Shown here: positions 16,085 to 25,827 of the stretch, in pieces
Layout of the letters: every line of letters starts with the position of its first letter
How positions within the stretch are numbered: position 1 is the first letter of the stretch
Source: an uncultured Thermogutta sp.
Lineage (GTDB): Bacteria; Planctomycetota; Planctomycetia; Pirellulales; Thermoguttaceae
Reading direction: 5' to 3'
NCBI GenBank assembly: GCA_937128505.1
Contig: CAKZMM010000102.1
Span: forward strand, 1-64,000
Length of the DNA: 64,000 nt
Made by a program: the position numbers and the translations under genes
Notes under the pieces: generated by a model
What the model was told of the DNA's origin: nothing
What the model saw: the letters and a program-made list of their open reading frames with translations, nothing else
Database searches by the model: none

Positions 16085-18421
16085 TCATCCCCGGCGGGAA
16101 TTGCTTACCGACAAGGGTTTTGACGGCGTATTGTCCGCGCTAAAGTGCGTGAGATGCCGTTCGGAATCTGCCGTGCGGGTTGGCAATAGGCGCGACAAAT
16201 CACGAAGTTTCGATGAAGCTTTTCCAGCTTCATAGAATCGGTTAGCCAGCCAGTATTCAAGCAGTAGGCACCCGAGTAAAACTAGGGCCAACCAAGGAAG
16301 TAATTCACGCTGGTGGCTACGCCCTGAGCCTAAATGATGGCGATCTTTGAGGGTGCGCTCGAGGCGGACCCGATCGGTACCCAAAAGCCGGATCAATTCG
16401 TCGGGTTTGATCCGAGTAAGATCGGTATGTTCGGCCGGCAGGTTTAGGCTAAAGCCAAGGATCCGGCCTGAAGGCGCAGATGCTTCAATCAGCCGATAGT
16501 TCCCCCATGCGCCTTCGGCACTGACCTTCAAAAGCTTCGCCTCTCCGTCCCAGTCGGCTGTCAGAGTACCCGGTTGCTCCGCATGGGCCGGCTGTACTTG
16601 CCACCGTGAAGTCCTCAGGTCATGAATAGGGCTTTCATCACGGATCGGCATAGCGATCGGTTGACCGGTCCAATAGTTCCACCCATATCGCATGCCTCCA
16701 CACAGATAACTGAATGCTTGATGAACAAGGGCGACGACAGCCCAGCTTTCGCCGGCCGTGAGAAAGTTCCACGCGGTGGGCGTGGGCGGATCTGAAATAG
16801 GGGTCGTGAAGAGCAGCACACGCCCCTCGCCAATTGGGTACTCTAGTACGGCCGGCTGACCATCGGCAAAAGGAAGCACTACCTGAGCTTTCTCTTGAAT
16901 ATCGCTTAGCTGCCAGTATCGGAAAACGGGGGCAACATCCCAAGGCAACGAACCCCTGTAAGGAGCTAAGCCGGAGAGTACGGGATGTTGGAAACCTGGG
17001 GGCGAAAAAAATGTTCCCTCTGGTACCCGCGCTTGTCGGAGGGGCTTAGCAAGTAGGAGTGCCTGGGCGCTGCGAGTCGGCTCGACCGCCCAACCTGAAT
17101 TCCGACCCAAGAAAATCGCTAGTCCGCCGCCTTTCTTCACGAAATCGAGCAACTGATCCCAGAAGCTCTCGAGCAAAGCCGGGGGATCCACCAAGGCAAT
17201 GGCCGAGAATTCGTTTAGTTGGATTGATCGGTAGTCCTTCGCGTCGATCAGACGGCATTCGAAAATGGCTCGACCGGTTTGGGTCCATGCTTCCGGAGCG
17301 AGCATCCGATGAAGGAATAATCCGTTTTCGGCCGCCGGATCGGCGCACACCAAAAGGATCCGCCAGGGCGCGGTGGCGTGTACCGTGAAAAAACGCCGAT
17401 TATTCCACCGCAAAGGGTCCTCTCCGCGGATTTCAAGATATCCTTGGTAAATCCCAGGTTTATTTACCGGAAATGCAAAACTGACGGTGGTCAGGCCATC
17501 CGCAGAGATGGAAACGGTGCGGCTTTCGCGCCGTTGAAATACCGCCCTTTGAGCCGCAACCGCAGGGTCTGATTCCGCGTCACCCGACCAAACGAGTTCG
17601 CTGAGATAAAAATCGACCGTGGGAGCTCCCGTCTGATTGACCCCGAATACGGGCAGCTTGACGTGTGCCAGGCTGCCGATGGGAGCCATCTCCGAGGATA
17701 GTTGCAGGTCACCGAGTCCGAAATCCCGCGGCTCATCCACGCCTACATCGACGAGAATCATGGTCAAACCGCTTCGCGAAGCCATTTGCCGGGCAAGTGC
17801 GCGAAGAGTAGCTTCGGGCCAGGCAACGCGCGCTAAATCGGAGAAGACATAAAGCTCTTTTGTGTCGAGTTGACTAGTATCGAGCAACTGAACGGCCCGG
17901 TCAACAGCCGCGGCTAGTGGAAGTCCGCCGGGAAGAGGCGATATTCGCTCCAAGCGGTATCTGGCCGCTGCGCGATCCGGCTGAAACCCTAAGGATTCGG
18001 GGCGGCAATCCAACACCGCGATTTGGCTATCGCCGGGCAGGAAGCGCATCACCTCCGCGGCTTCTTTCCGTGCCCGATCGAGCAACGTGGTGTTCTGGTA
18101 CCGATAGTCCATCCGCGGTGAGCTATCGATCACCAGCGCCGCAGCCACCGGCCCGGAGTCGTAGAACCAGGATCGCTCGGCTACCACCACAGGTCGGGCA
18201 AAATAGAAAGCCAGCAGTATTAGTGCCGCTACTCGCAGTAGAAGCAACATAATTTCTCGCAGACGGAGCCGGCGTTGGACCCGGGCATAACCGCGCCGGA
18301 CGAAACGCAGGGCGGGGAATTCCATCAGCATCGCGCGCCGGCGAAGTGCCAAGTGGAGCACTAAGGGGATCGCCGCGGTAACCGCTCCAACTAGAAACCA
18401 GGGATTAAGGAAGAAGACCAT
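16085..18421 (-). CDS. BatA/vWA-domain membrane protein
   Basis: A 778-aa protein with an N-terminal BatA domain (FFLNPWFLVGAVTAAIPLVL, then HLALRRR) and a second membrane helix (IMLLLLRVAALILLAFYFA). A von Willebrand A-like domain follows (ALVIDSSPRMDY), then a long extracytoplasmic region and a C-terminal membrane helix (LLPWLALVLLGCLLLEYWLA). The MIDAS motif DxSxS reads DSSPR, so metal binding is doubtful. Proteins of this architecture are common in planctomycetes near MoxR ATPases, but none lies here. The start at 18421 places MVFFLNP first, as in relatives; a longer frame to 18478 has no support. Confidence 0.8.
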   Translation of the reverse strand: MVFFLNPWFLVGAVTAAIPLVLHLALRRRAMLMEFPALRFVRRGYARVQRRLRLREIMLLLLRVAALILLAFYFARPVVVAERSWFYDSGPVAAALVIDSSPRMDYRYQNTTLLDRARKEAAEVMRFLPGDSQIAVLDCRPESLGFQPDRAAARYRLERISPLPGGLPLAAAVDRAVQLLDTSQLDTKELYVFSDLARVAWPEATLRALARQMASRSGLTMILVDVGVDEPRDFGLGDLQLSSEMAPIGSLAHVKLPVFGVNQTGAPTVDFYLSELVWSGDAESDPAVAAQRAVFQRRESRTVSISADGLTTVSFAFPVNKPGIYQGYLEIRGEDPLRWNNRRFFTVHATAPWRILLVCADPAAENGLFLHRMLAPEAWTQTGRAIFECRLIDAKDYRSIQLNEFSAIALVDPPALLESFWDQLLDFVKKGGGLAIFLGRNSGWAVEPTRSAQALLLAKPLRQARVPEGTFFSPPGFQHPVLSGLAPYRGSLPWDVAPVFRYWQLSDIQEKAQVVLPFADGQPAVLEYPIGEGRVLLFTTPISDPPTPTAWNFLTAGESWAVVALVHQAFSYLCGGMRYGWNYWTGQPIAMPIRDESPIHDLRTSRWQVQPAHAEQPGTLTADWDGEAKLLKVSAEGAWGNYRLIEASAPSGRILGFSLNLPAEHTDLTRIKPDELIRLLGTDRVRLERTLKDRHHLGSGRSHQRELLPWLALVLLGCLLLEYWLANRFYEAGKASSKLRDLSRLLPTRTADSERHLTHFSADNTPSKPLSVSNSRRG

Positions 18422-18571
18422 CGAAAAGTACGTGGCCCGCAAACGGCAATACTCGGAATTTCCCTGCTGAAACCACACACTTTGCCGGCCTACCAGGCCC
18501 TGTTTGCCCGGGACAGGCTTGCACGGTGACTGGGGGCCCAGCGTTTTTGGCTGCTAAGCTTCCGGGGCGAG

Positions 18572-18645
18572 CGCACCCCGCAGGACTCGAACCTGCAACC
18601 TTCGGTTCCGTAGACCGATGCTCTCTCCAATTGAGCTAGGGGTGC
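18572..18645 (-). tRNA. tRNA-Arg (anticodon ACG)
   Basis: A full cloverleaf of 74 nt can be drawn on the minus strand. The acceptor stem is GCACCCC/GGGGTGC and the D-stem GCTC/GAGC. The anticodon stem TCGGT/ACCGA encloses the loop CTACGGA, giving anticodon ACG. The T-stem GCAGG/CCTGC encloses TTCGAGT. The discriminator base is G, and CCA is not encoded. A34 would need deamination to inosine to read all CGN codons except CGG. Confidence 0.95.
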
Positions 18646-19549
18646 AAAGGTCAAAAAACAAACAATTTCGATCAACTTACCGACTGATTCGTGAGGCTCT
18701 TGTTTGCCCTGAAAAAAATTTGCCCTGAATAAGAAATAAGATATTAAGATATTTTATCCAATCCCACTAACACGTCTCTTTAAAAGATGCCCCGAATTAG
18801 ATCGCGAGCCGATTCGAATCCATGAATCTTACCCCCACCTCCCCACGATTGTACGCATGAATTGTCCAAATTGAGCTCAAGAATAAAGAAATAAATAAAC
18901 AAAAAACAGACACGCCTTTTTGAAAATATGCTTTTTCAAAATATTTTGTTATGGAATTCTGTGCCGGGCGAAGGAAACTATCTTTCTTTTGTTCTAAAAA
19001 TGTTGTGTTTCGCTCGCCGAACTGGCAGTTTTTCGTGCACCCGGGAACCCTCTCAAAAGCATGATGCCACATTTTGCCCGTTCAATCAACCCCCAGTATC
19101 TAATCAACCCCCAGTATTAGAGTAGGGCAATTTCAGATTTAACTTTCCGCGACCACCTCAGGAAGTCCCCCCGCAGAGATTCCAGCACCGATCGAGGGAG
19201 CGTCGCCAAGATGCACTTGGCAATGACATTCCAGGTTTAACTAGGGACTGAGTCGCCACGAAGGGGGATACGCGAGCTGTAATTCCCAACTGCATTCGCG
19301 AGGAACTATGAGGATATTCCTCTTCGCCGCGCTTCCACGAGTTTTTCCGTAGCTATCTCTTCGCAGTCCTCCGGAAGTTCCGAAATTCTCTGTTACAACC
19401 AAATTCGTTGGGTGTATGGAGGTCCATCGACCGAAGGAAACAGAATCTCTCGCACGGCGCGACCTACTGCTGTGGGCGGGGGAATGTGCTGAAGAGAGCG
19501 GAAGAAAAAAGACTGGGCAAGTCCCAACCCTTTATTTCCCCTGGGGCGA
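18646..19549. other. Intergenic region upstream of the tRNA
   Basis: No gene is supported in these 900 nt. The stretch is A/T-rich near 18700-18960 and includes two short tandem duplications: TTTGCCCTGAA at 18703-18718 and 18719-18734 (period 16), and AATCAACCCCCAGTAT at 19084 and 19102 (period 18). It should contain the tRNA promoter and the 3' end of the response-regulator transcript. Confidence 0.5.
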
Positions 19550-19999
19550 TCACGCCTCGGGCGAGCACTCCCAAGACTCTTTTTCGTCGAGGCAATGCTG
19601 AATAAGGACGAGTAGGGCGTTTGGATCGTACGGTTTTCTTAGGAAGAACTTGCATCCTGCCGATCGGGCTTGTCGAACGATATTCGGCTCATCCAAACCA
19701 CTTACTACGATGACGGGTATGTCGGCCGTCAACTGCCCGTCGGAGAGTTCCTGACAAATTGAAAGTCCGTCTGCATCTGGAAGATGAAGGTCCAAAATAA
19801 CGAGGTCAGGATGCTCCGCTTGTGCCATGGCCAAACCAGTTCGACCACTACTGGTCCAGGAGGCCTTGAAGCCTAACCGCTCTAATCGCAAAGCGAGGAC
19901 TTCCGCCACGGCCGGCTCGTCCTCGATGATCAGAATGCGTTTCGCGAGCCCCGCGGCCAGCTCTTCCAATTCGGGCTTCTCGATTAGGCTTGCGGTCAT
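19550..19999 (-). CDS. Single-domain response regulator (CheY-like receiver)
   Basis: A 149-aa protein made of one receiver domain with a short N-terminal lead. The acidic pair is in ILIIEDEP, the phospho-acceptor Asp in VILDLHLPDADG, the switch residue in VIVVSG, and the conserved Lys in FFLRKPYDP. There is no output domain and no histidine kinase nearby. It is likely a phosphorelay intermediate or acts by protein binding. The start follows a hydrophilic lead (MTASLIEKPELEEL) and no strong ribosome site is visible. Confidence 0.88.
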   Translation of the reverse strand: MTASLIEKPELEELAAGLAKRILIIEDEPAVAEVLALRLERLGFKASWTSSGRTGLAMAQAEHPDLVILDLHLPDADGLSICQELSDGQLTADIPVIVVSGLDEPNIVRQARSAGCKFFLRKPYDPNALLVLIQHCLDEKESWECSPEA

Positions 20000-20470
20000 A
20001 CGTTGCTATTGGCTCCGAATTCTTACGTGCCCCTTGTTCGAAAGTCCTTAGTTCACTGAAGATAAGCTATTTTTGCGGATTTCGTTGATTTTGCTGCGCA
20101 ACAAAACCTTAAGTCACAAACCGGGAACTGTCAAACGCACATTTCCTTTCTGGAGTTGGCCTCCGCAAACTTTCCGCGTTAAGATTTGCCCAATCGGCAA
20201 GGCTTGGGACCGTCGAGCATCCAAGCAACCAATGGGGACCAAAACTCGATCAGCTTTGTTCACCCTTTAAAACCTTTTCACACCGAAAAGTCGTTTTAGC
20301 CGGTACAATCCAGCGAGAGCTTTTCGGGAAAATTTCCCAGCAGATATAGCGATTTTTTGTCGGCTCAAAGGAGCCCATGAATCTGGCTTACGAAGCCATT
20401 GACATGAAAAAATTACCGAGTTGTAAGTAGGCTTGGCGTACATTCCCGGTTGCGGGGCCTGCCAGTTCCT
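20000..20470. other. Intergenic region before the 28-bp repeat pair
   Basis: No large gene is present. A 17-codon frame (20377-20430) with an AAAGGAG sequence just upstream is listed separately. A TACAAT hexamer near 20315 could be a -10 element. The GT-C glycosyltransferase gene probably draws its promoter from this stretch. Confidence 0.45.
20377..20430 (+). CDS. Possible 17-aa leader peptide
   Basis: ATG at 20377 opens MNLAYEAIDMKKLPSCK and stops at TAG 20428-20430. AAAGGAG ends 4 nt before the ATG, rather close. It lies 130 nt upstream of the glycosyltransferase start. With such a length, chance is a real possibility; the ribosome site is the only support. Confidence 0.22.
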   Translation: MNLAYEAIDMKKLPSCK

Positions 20471-20559
20471 CGCTTTTCCCCGTGTGGGGTGCGGATTAGA
20501 AGTACGGCTAGACCGACCGAAACCGGTAATACGCTTTTCCCCGTGTGGGGTGCGGATTA
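20471..20559 (+). repeat. Perfect 28-bp direct repeat pair with 61-bp spacing
   Basis: An identical 28-nt sequence, CGCTTTTCCCCGTGTGGGG followed by TGCGGATTA, occurs at 20471-20498 and 20532-20559 with a 33-nt unique spacer. It contains the hairpin CCCC-GTGT-GGGG. Repeat length, spacer length and hairpin are those of a type I-E CRISPR unit. The sequence differs from the arrays at 19-168 and 10250-10451. The second copy ends immediately before the ATG at 20560, so it also forms the 5' untranslated region of the next gene. Confidence 0.75.
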
Positions 20560-21936
20560 ATGGAAGGTCATCCTAAGCCACAAAACTCTCCTGGGTCACA
20601 AAACCCTCAAAAAACATCCCGACCTCATGAGCACCGGCTCCTGTTGGCCATTCTTTTTGTGGCACTCGCTTTTCGGATCGGGGGTGCGGTAGGACTAGAG
20701 TGGATGCTCGGCGGACGATTCTTATTCGGCGACAGCGAGAGTTATTGGACACTTGCGCGAGCGATTGCTTTTGGTGAACCGTATCGTTACGGAAATGCGC
20801 AAGTGTTTCGAACGCCCGGTTATCCATTGGCTTTAGCGCCGCTTTTTTGGATCTATGCGGGTGATCCGCCGCATCTGCTGGCACGACTCCAGGCAGCGTT
20901 TTTTGGAGTGCTCGCGGTTTGGGGAGTTTGGAAGATTGCTCGCGAAGTATTCGGCAGTAAAGCCGCTTTGATCTCGGCGGGAATAGCCGCGGTTTATCCG
21001 GGAGCCGGCGCGCTCAGTATCTTGATTCTCAGCGAAGCCCTCTTTTGCCCGGTGATGGTTTTTCACCTTTACTTCGCCATCGCTGCGTGGAAAGCCGCCT
21101 CCCCCCCAAAAAGTGCACTACTGTCATTAATAGCGGGGATTTTCGCCGGACTTGGAGCCCTAACTCGTCCAAGCTGGATTTTGTTCCCTTTGTTTATCGG
21201 GTTAGTAGGGATAGTGGTTTATCGGGGCCGGCTTCGTCAATTGACGTTGCTTATCTTCACAATCGGGGGCATGATACTGGTTTTAAGCCCGTGGTGGATC
21301 AGGAACTATTGCGTAACAGGGCGGTTCGTTGCGACGAGCCTTCAGACGGGGGCCAGCCTTTACGATGGTCTCAACCCGCAAGCCACCGGTGCCAGTAATA
21401 TGGAGGTAGTCGACCGGCGCTCAGCGGAAATAGCGGCCCAGCTGCAACTTGGGGATACGTTTGGTCAGGAATTAAACGCTCGTAACTCCACGAGGAGGCT
21501 CGCCGAAGCGGAGGTCCTATTGAACGATCGATTAATTACCGAAGCCGTTCAATGGGCCCTCGAGCATCCGGTTTCCGCACTCCGGTTGGCGGTGATCAAA
21601 TTTCAAAGGATGTGGAGTCTGCGGCCGAATATGCCTGAGCTTGCCCGATCACCGATCGGCATCGTTTGGGGGGTAATTTTTTTACCGATCCTTCTTGCGG
21701 GCTTATGGGGTACGGTGAAATTTTCGCGGCTGGGTTGGCCGATTTTGGCTCTCTGGCTACCCGCTGTTTACTTCACGCTGATTCACATGATCTTTGTGAG
21801 CTCCATTCGTTACCGCGAGCCGGCAATGCTCCCCTGGCTTGTATTAATTGGGGGAACCCTAAGCGAAGTGCTTCGCGGGTGTCAACGAGCTCGCACCCCC
21901 GTGAACATGGAAGCACCTTGTGAGGTCAAGGATTGA
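20560..21936 (+). CDS. GT-C family membrane glycosyltransferase (ArnT/PMT-like)
   Basis: A 458-aa integral membrane protein with about ten hydrophobic helices, of the dolichyl-phosphate-mannose transferase/ArnT superfamily. These enzymes move sugars from polyprenyl-phosphate carriers to lipids or proteins on the outer face of the membrane. The first loop carries the acidic motif LFGDSESYWTLARAI and the following RTPGYPLALAPLFW, both typical. The ATG at 20560 follows a 28-bp repeat directly and lacks a clear ribosome site; a GTG at 20545 would lie inside the repeat. The stop overlaps the start of the AsmA-like gene. Confidence 0.8.
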   Translation: MEGHPKPQNSPGSQNPQKTSRPHEHRLLLAILFVALAFRIGGAVGLEWMLGGRFLFGDSESYWTLARAIAFGEPYRYGNAQVFRTPGYPLALAPLFWIYAGDPPHLLARLQAAFFGVLAVWGVWKIAREVFGSKAALISAGIAAVYPGAGALSILILSEALFCPVMVFHLYFAIAAWKAASPPKSALLSLIAGIFAGLGALTRPSWILFPLFIGLVGIVVYRGRLRQLTLLIFTIGGMILVLSPWWIRNYCVTGRFVATSLQTGASLYDGLNPQATGASNMEVVDRRSAEIAAQLQLGDTFGQELNARNSTRRLAEAEVLLNDRLITEAVQWALEHPVSALRLAVIKFQRMWSLRPNMPELARSPIGIVWGVIFLPILLAGLWGTVKFSRLGWPILALWLPAVYFTLIHMIFVSSIRYREPAMLPWLVLIGGTLSEVLRGCQRARTPVNMEAPCEVKD

Positions 21937-24900
21937 TCATTTCGTATCTGAAGCGAATTCTTGGCTGGGTGCTATTGCTCGGGTTGACCGTGCTTTTAAT
22001 CGGAGGGGCTATTTTTGTCTTTCACGTGGAAACTGTGGCCCGCCAGCATGCGGAGCGCCTCCTGGCAAAGAGCCTGACCAATCTCAAAGTGAAGATTGGG
22101 GGTTTGAAGCTGACGTTCGACGGCGCAATTCTTGTCCATAAGCTTCAGGCTTGGTTTGCGGATCAACCTCCACCATCAGCGCCGTTTGCCGAATTGGGGC
22201 AGGTCGAAATCCACCTTGCTGGCGGCATTGTGGGATGGATTCGCGGCGAAAGAGGCTTGAAAGCGGTGCGAATTCGTGGGGCGAAGGTCGAAGCCATACA
22301 TTTGGGAGAGGGAGAGTGGAATTTGATGCAAATCCGGTGGCAGCCGTCGGGAACGGTCGATCCGCCGGAGGAGATCACCGTCGAGGAAAGTCGGCTGAAT
22401 ATCTCGGACGGCGTTAAGTGCCGAGCATCGATCCAGATTCGTAGCGCGAGAATTGTTCCCCGACGGGAAGCAGGTGGGACACAACCGAAGTCCTCTTGGG
22501 AATTCGCGGCACAATGCGAAAGTGCCGTTCTGGGAGCAGGGACATTTAGCGGGCAGTTCCGCGGTGAATCCAAAAGTTGGCGGATCGAGCTTCAGCTTAC
22601 AGGCATTCCTTTGGCGTCAACCATTCAAGAAGTGCTGCCCCCGCAGCTTTTAGGCGGTTCACCGCCGGTTAAAGTCGTTCGCGGACAAGCTCGGCTTGAA
22701 GGATCGATTATCGGCGGTGCCGAGGTCCCCCACGGTTGGCAATGCGACTTGAGGGGTTCGCTCGATCAAGTGTCTTTGGAATTGGCATCGCTCCCGCAGC
22801 CGATTTCCGAACTTTCTGGACAGATTTTTGTTAGCCGCAACCGGCTGCTTGTCGAAGGGCTGGAAGGAACCTTGGGAGGAGCCCGACTTCGGGTGCCCCG
22901 GGCCGAAGTCCTCCGCGGACCGAACGAGGCAGAGCTTTATGCTCAGGGAGAGCTTAGGAATTTGGAACTCGACCCTCGCTTCGCGGCGATCCATCCACAA
23001 TTGGCTCGCATTTGGGCAGAATATCAGCCGGGTGGCAAGATTCATTTGGGGGGCTCGGTACGATTCGACGGGCGGCAATGGCGGTGGAACTTGGTAACGG
23101 AAGCGGTTCAAGCCTCTCTCTGTTACGCGAAGCTGCCGTATCCGATCGGCAATGTACGCGGATGGCTTCTTTGGAATGAGCGGCACCTGTGGGTAGATTT
23201 GGTGGGGTCAGCCGGCACCCGTGAAGTGTTCATTCGCGGGCGATCTTTCCCAAAGGAAGGGTGTTTTTTCTTCACAGTTTCCGGACAGAATATCCCCGTG
23301 GATGACACGCTTCTTGGGGTAATTCCGCCAGGAGCCAGGGCTGCGGTCAGTAGCCTGCATCCGGAGGGAGATTTCGATTTTGGATTTATTTCTCGCCGAT
23401 TGGAACGATTCGCCCCCACCCAGCGCGAATTATGGTTAAGCTTTCAAAACGCATCGGTTCGCTACGAGCGGTTTCCCTATCCGATCCAAAAGCTTCGGGG
23501 TTTGATCCGGATGAGGGGCACAGGAGATGAGGAATACTGGTGGGTAGAGCGGGCGCAAGGTACCCATAGCACCGGACGGATCACCCTCGGCGGGGAACTG
23601 TTCATTCGAAGCCAAAAGCCGCAGATCGTGGTTTCCTTTCAAGGAGAGGAAGTACCGCTAGACGAGGAGTTGCGTCAAGCGCTGCCCACAGAAAACCTCC
23701 GCCAATTGTGGTTGCAGGTAAACCCACGCGGCAAAATCCGCCGTATTGAGGGACAAGTTCGCTACCCAAGGGGGGAGGGCGGGGTGGATATCGCATTTAT
23801 GGCTGTGCCGGACCCCCAAGATAGCTCGGTGGAACCGGTGTGGTTTCCGTATCGATTGGAGGGTTTAGAGGGGCAGGTACAATATGAAAATGGGCGGGTT
23901 CAGGCGAGGCAATTCCGCGGTCGGCGGGCCGGGGTCGAAGTGACTGCCGATATCGCCTGCCAGATCGGCGAAAACGGGGCATGGCAGCTCAGCTTTACAA
24001 ATATCTTCGCCGAACGGGTGCCTCTGGACCGAGACCTCTTCCACGCCATGCCGGACGGACTCAAACAGGTGCTTTTCGATCTTAATCCGGTAGGGGTCAT
24101 CAATGTACGAGGTGATTTGACTTTTACCCAAGTTCCCGCGGGCCCTTTGGAGACAAACTGGCAATTGGCCGTCGATACGCATCAGGCACGGCTCGATTGT
24201 GGGCTCCGCTTCGAGCAGATCAGTGGCACGATCGCGCTTCGAGGGAGTTGCTTCGGTACCTACACCCGGTGCTTAGCCGAGCTAGACCTCACGGCCGCCA
24301 ATACGCTGGGGGTACAACTGACGGAGATTCGAGGACCGCTTTGGATCGAACCGCCGCGGGTCATTTGCGGTTTTGATCAGCGCCCTCAAGCGGTGCCCAC
24401 TGCACAGGGAATCGCTTTTGAATTCCCGGGTTCTGAGGTCGCGCGGCCGCTAACGATGCAGTGCTGCGGAGGAACTGTGACGGCTCAGGGCTGGGTCCTG
24501 TTGGGTGAGGTTCCGCGATACCAATTCCACGTCGACCTCGGCCGAGCGGATTTGCCCCGACTTTGTCAAGACCTCTTCGGCCGAGCGGACAATCTGCGGG
24601 GCACGGTGTACGCGCAGGCGGAGCTCGCGGGAAGCGGTTGGGGCCTTGAAGGGCTAATGGGTTCCGGAACCGTTCAGCTCCGCAATGCAGATATTTACGA
24701 ACTTCCGCTAATGATCGCCCTGCTGAAGATTCTAAGTGTCCGTGAGCCGGATCGATCGGCGTTCAGCACGGCCGACATCACGTTTCGCTTGGAACGAGGG
24801 CGGATCTATCTCCCGTATCTCGCCTTCAGCGGCGATGCCATCAGTTTGGAAGGCTCCGGGGAAATGGATTGGCAGGGGCGAATCGAGCTTGTGTTCCGTG

Positions 24901-25190
24901 CGTTGCTTGGTCGGGCCGAACGCCAAATCCCCGTGCTGCGTGAGTTAATCGGCGGTGCCAGCCAACAAATCATGGTGCTCCATGTGACGGGCACTCTCCA
25001 TGATCCGTTTGTGGCCAGTGAGCCCTTCCCGATGGTCAATCAGGTGCTACAGCAGTTGCAGGCGGAGACCCCCCGAAAAGCGACTAACCCGGCCGAAGCC
25101 GGGCTGCGACGAACACCGCCGAGAGAAAGTTTTCCCCATTTCTTGTTGCCCTGGAGTAGGAGGCCAGGCGTCGGATTCCCAATTCGTTAA
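21933..25190 (+). CDS. AsmA-like envelope protein
   Basis: A 1085-aa protein with one N-terminal membrane helix (ILGWVLLLGLTVLLIGGAIF) followed by a long beta-rich periplasmic region, of the AsmA/YhdP/TamB type. The C-terminal part (GTVYAQAELAGSGW ... LEGSGEMDWQGRIELVFRAL) resembles the AsmA-like C-terminal domain. Members bridge the inner and outer membranes and are linked to lipid transport. The start is TTG at 21933, sharing TTGA with the stop of the glycosyltransferase gene, with GAGG 7 nt upstream, so translation is probably coupled. Substrate unknown. Confidence 0.75.
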   Translation: MIISYLKRILGWVLLLGLTVLLIGGAIFVFHVETVARQHAERLLAKSLTNLKVKIGGLKLTFDGAILVHKLQAWFADQPPPSAPFAELGQVEIHLAGGIVGWIRGERGLKAVRIRGAKVEAIHLGEGEWNLMQIRWQPSGTVDPPEEITVEESRLNISDGVKCRASIQIRSARIVPRREAGGTQPKSSWEFAAQCESAVLGAGTFSGQFRGESKSWRIELQLTGIPLASTIQEVLPPQLLGGSPPVKVVRGQARLEGSIIGGAEVPHGWQCDLRGSLDQVSLELASLPQPISELSGQIFVSRNRLLVEGLEGTLGGARLRVPRAEVLRGPNEAELYAQGELRNLELDPRFAAIHPQLARIWAEYQPGGKIHLGGSVRFDGRQWRWNLVTEAVQASLCYAKLPYPIGNVRGWLLWNERHLWVDLVGSAGTREVFIRGRSFPKEGCFFFTVSGQNIPVDDTLLGVIPPGARAAVSSLHPEGDFDFGFISRRLERFAPTQRELWLSFQNASVRYERFPYPIQKLRGLIRMRGTGDEEYWWVERAQGTHSTGRITLGGELFIRSQKPQIVVSFQGEEVPLDEELRQALPTENLRQLWLQVNPRGKIRRIEGQVRYPRGEGGVDIAFMAVPDPQDSSVEPVWFPYRLEGLEGQVQYENGRVQARQFRGRRAGVEVTADIACQIGENGAWQLSFTNIFAERVPLDRDLFHAMPDGLKQVLFDLNPVGVINVRGDLTFTQVPAGPLETNWQLAVDTHQARLDCGLRFEQISGTIALRGSCFGTYTRCLAELDLTAANTLGVQLTEIRGPLWIEPPRVICGFDQRPQAVPTAQGIAFEFPGSEVARPLTMQCCGGTVTAQGWVLLGEVPRYQFHVDLGRADLPRLCQDLFGRADNLRGTVYAQAELAGSGWGLEGLMGSGTVQLRNADIYELPLMIALLKILSVREPDRSAFSTADITFRLERGRIYLPYLAFSGDAISLEGSGEMDWQGRIELVFRALLGRAERQIPVLRELIGGASQQIMVLHVTGTLHDPFVASEPFPMVNQVLQQLQAETPRKATNPAEAGLRRTPPRESFPHFLLPWSRRPGVGFPIR

Positions 25191-25827
25191 AGCCGGATAG
25201 GTACCCCTGGAGAGGGCGGGTTTTGAGGCAAGCCAGAAAAGGGAGCCCTCAGAATCGGGTTTATGTCAGGATCTAACTCGCCCTCAATGCACCCCGGAGT
25301 TATAAATCGGCTTAGATCAAAGGTATCGCGCGAATATTGTGTGGATTGGTCGCTTATGCGCTTTGGCTAACGACCGAATGGATTGAAGGATTCGAAGGTT
25401 GCCGGAAAGATTTCTCAGACATTTGCTGCCGGAAGGAACCCTTCAGAATGTTGTGCGTAGCTGCACGAAATCGCGCAACTACCGAGATAAGATCGTGCTG
25501 AAAAACTCGCCCCGACGTTCCCACCGAAAAGTGAGTAATCGGGCTTCGGGAAGTTGCCGTCCAACACGGAAGTCAGCCGCGGGATCCTCCCAAGTTCTTT
25601 TATTTGAAAGGCTTGAGGCTCCACGACTGGGCTTTAGCTCGGCGAGAGGATTGCGAAGCTGCGTATGACCGGCCTAATCCACACGGGTACGTCGCGGGCC
25701 TAAGGCAAGCAGGCGCTTTTCAAGGAGGAAAAAGACATGGCCGGAAGCAGGCCTTTTTTCGGCGGTTGAGATCCGTTACGATGCTCGGCAATTTGGAGAA
25801 CAAGCGATCGTAACTCCCCCAGAGCAA
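25191..25827. other. Intergenic region upstream of the sigma factor
   Basis: No large gene. The stretch contains a micro-ORF with a strong ribosome site (25737-25769), followed by a T6 run, and should hold the sigma-factor promoter. No further structure is clear. Confidence 0.45.
25737..25769 (+). CDS. 10-codon micro-ORF with consensus ribosome site
   Basis: AAGGAGG at 25722-25728 lies 8 nt before the ATG of MAGSRPFFGG (stop TGA 25767-25769). The ribosome site is stronger than that of the sigma-factor gene 59 nt downstream. Within it, GGCC-GGAAGCA-GGCC is followed by six T residues, which could form a small hairpin. The arrangement suggests a leader peptide or attenuator, but nothing more supports it. 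Confidence 0.35.
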   Translation: MAGSRPFFGG

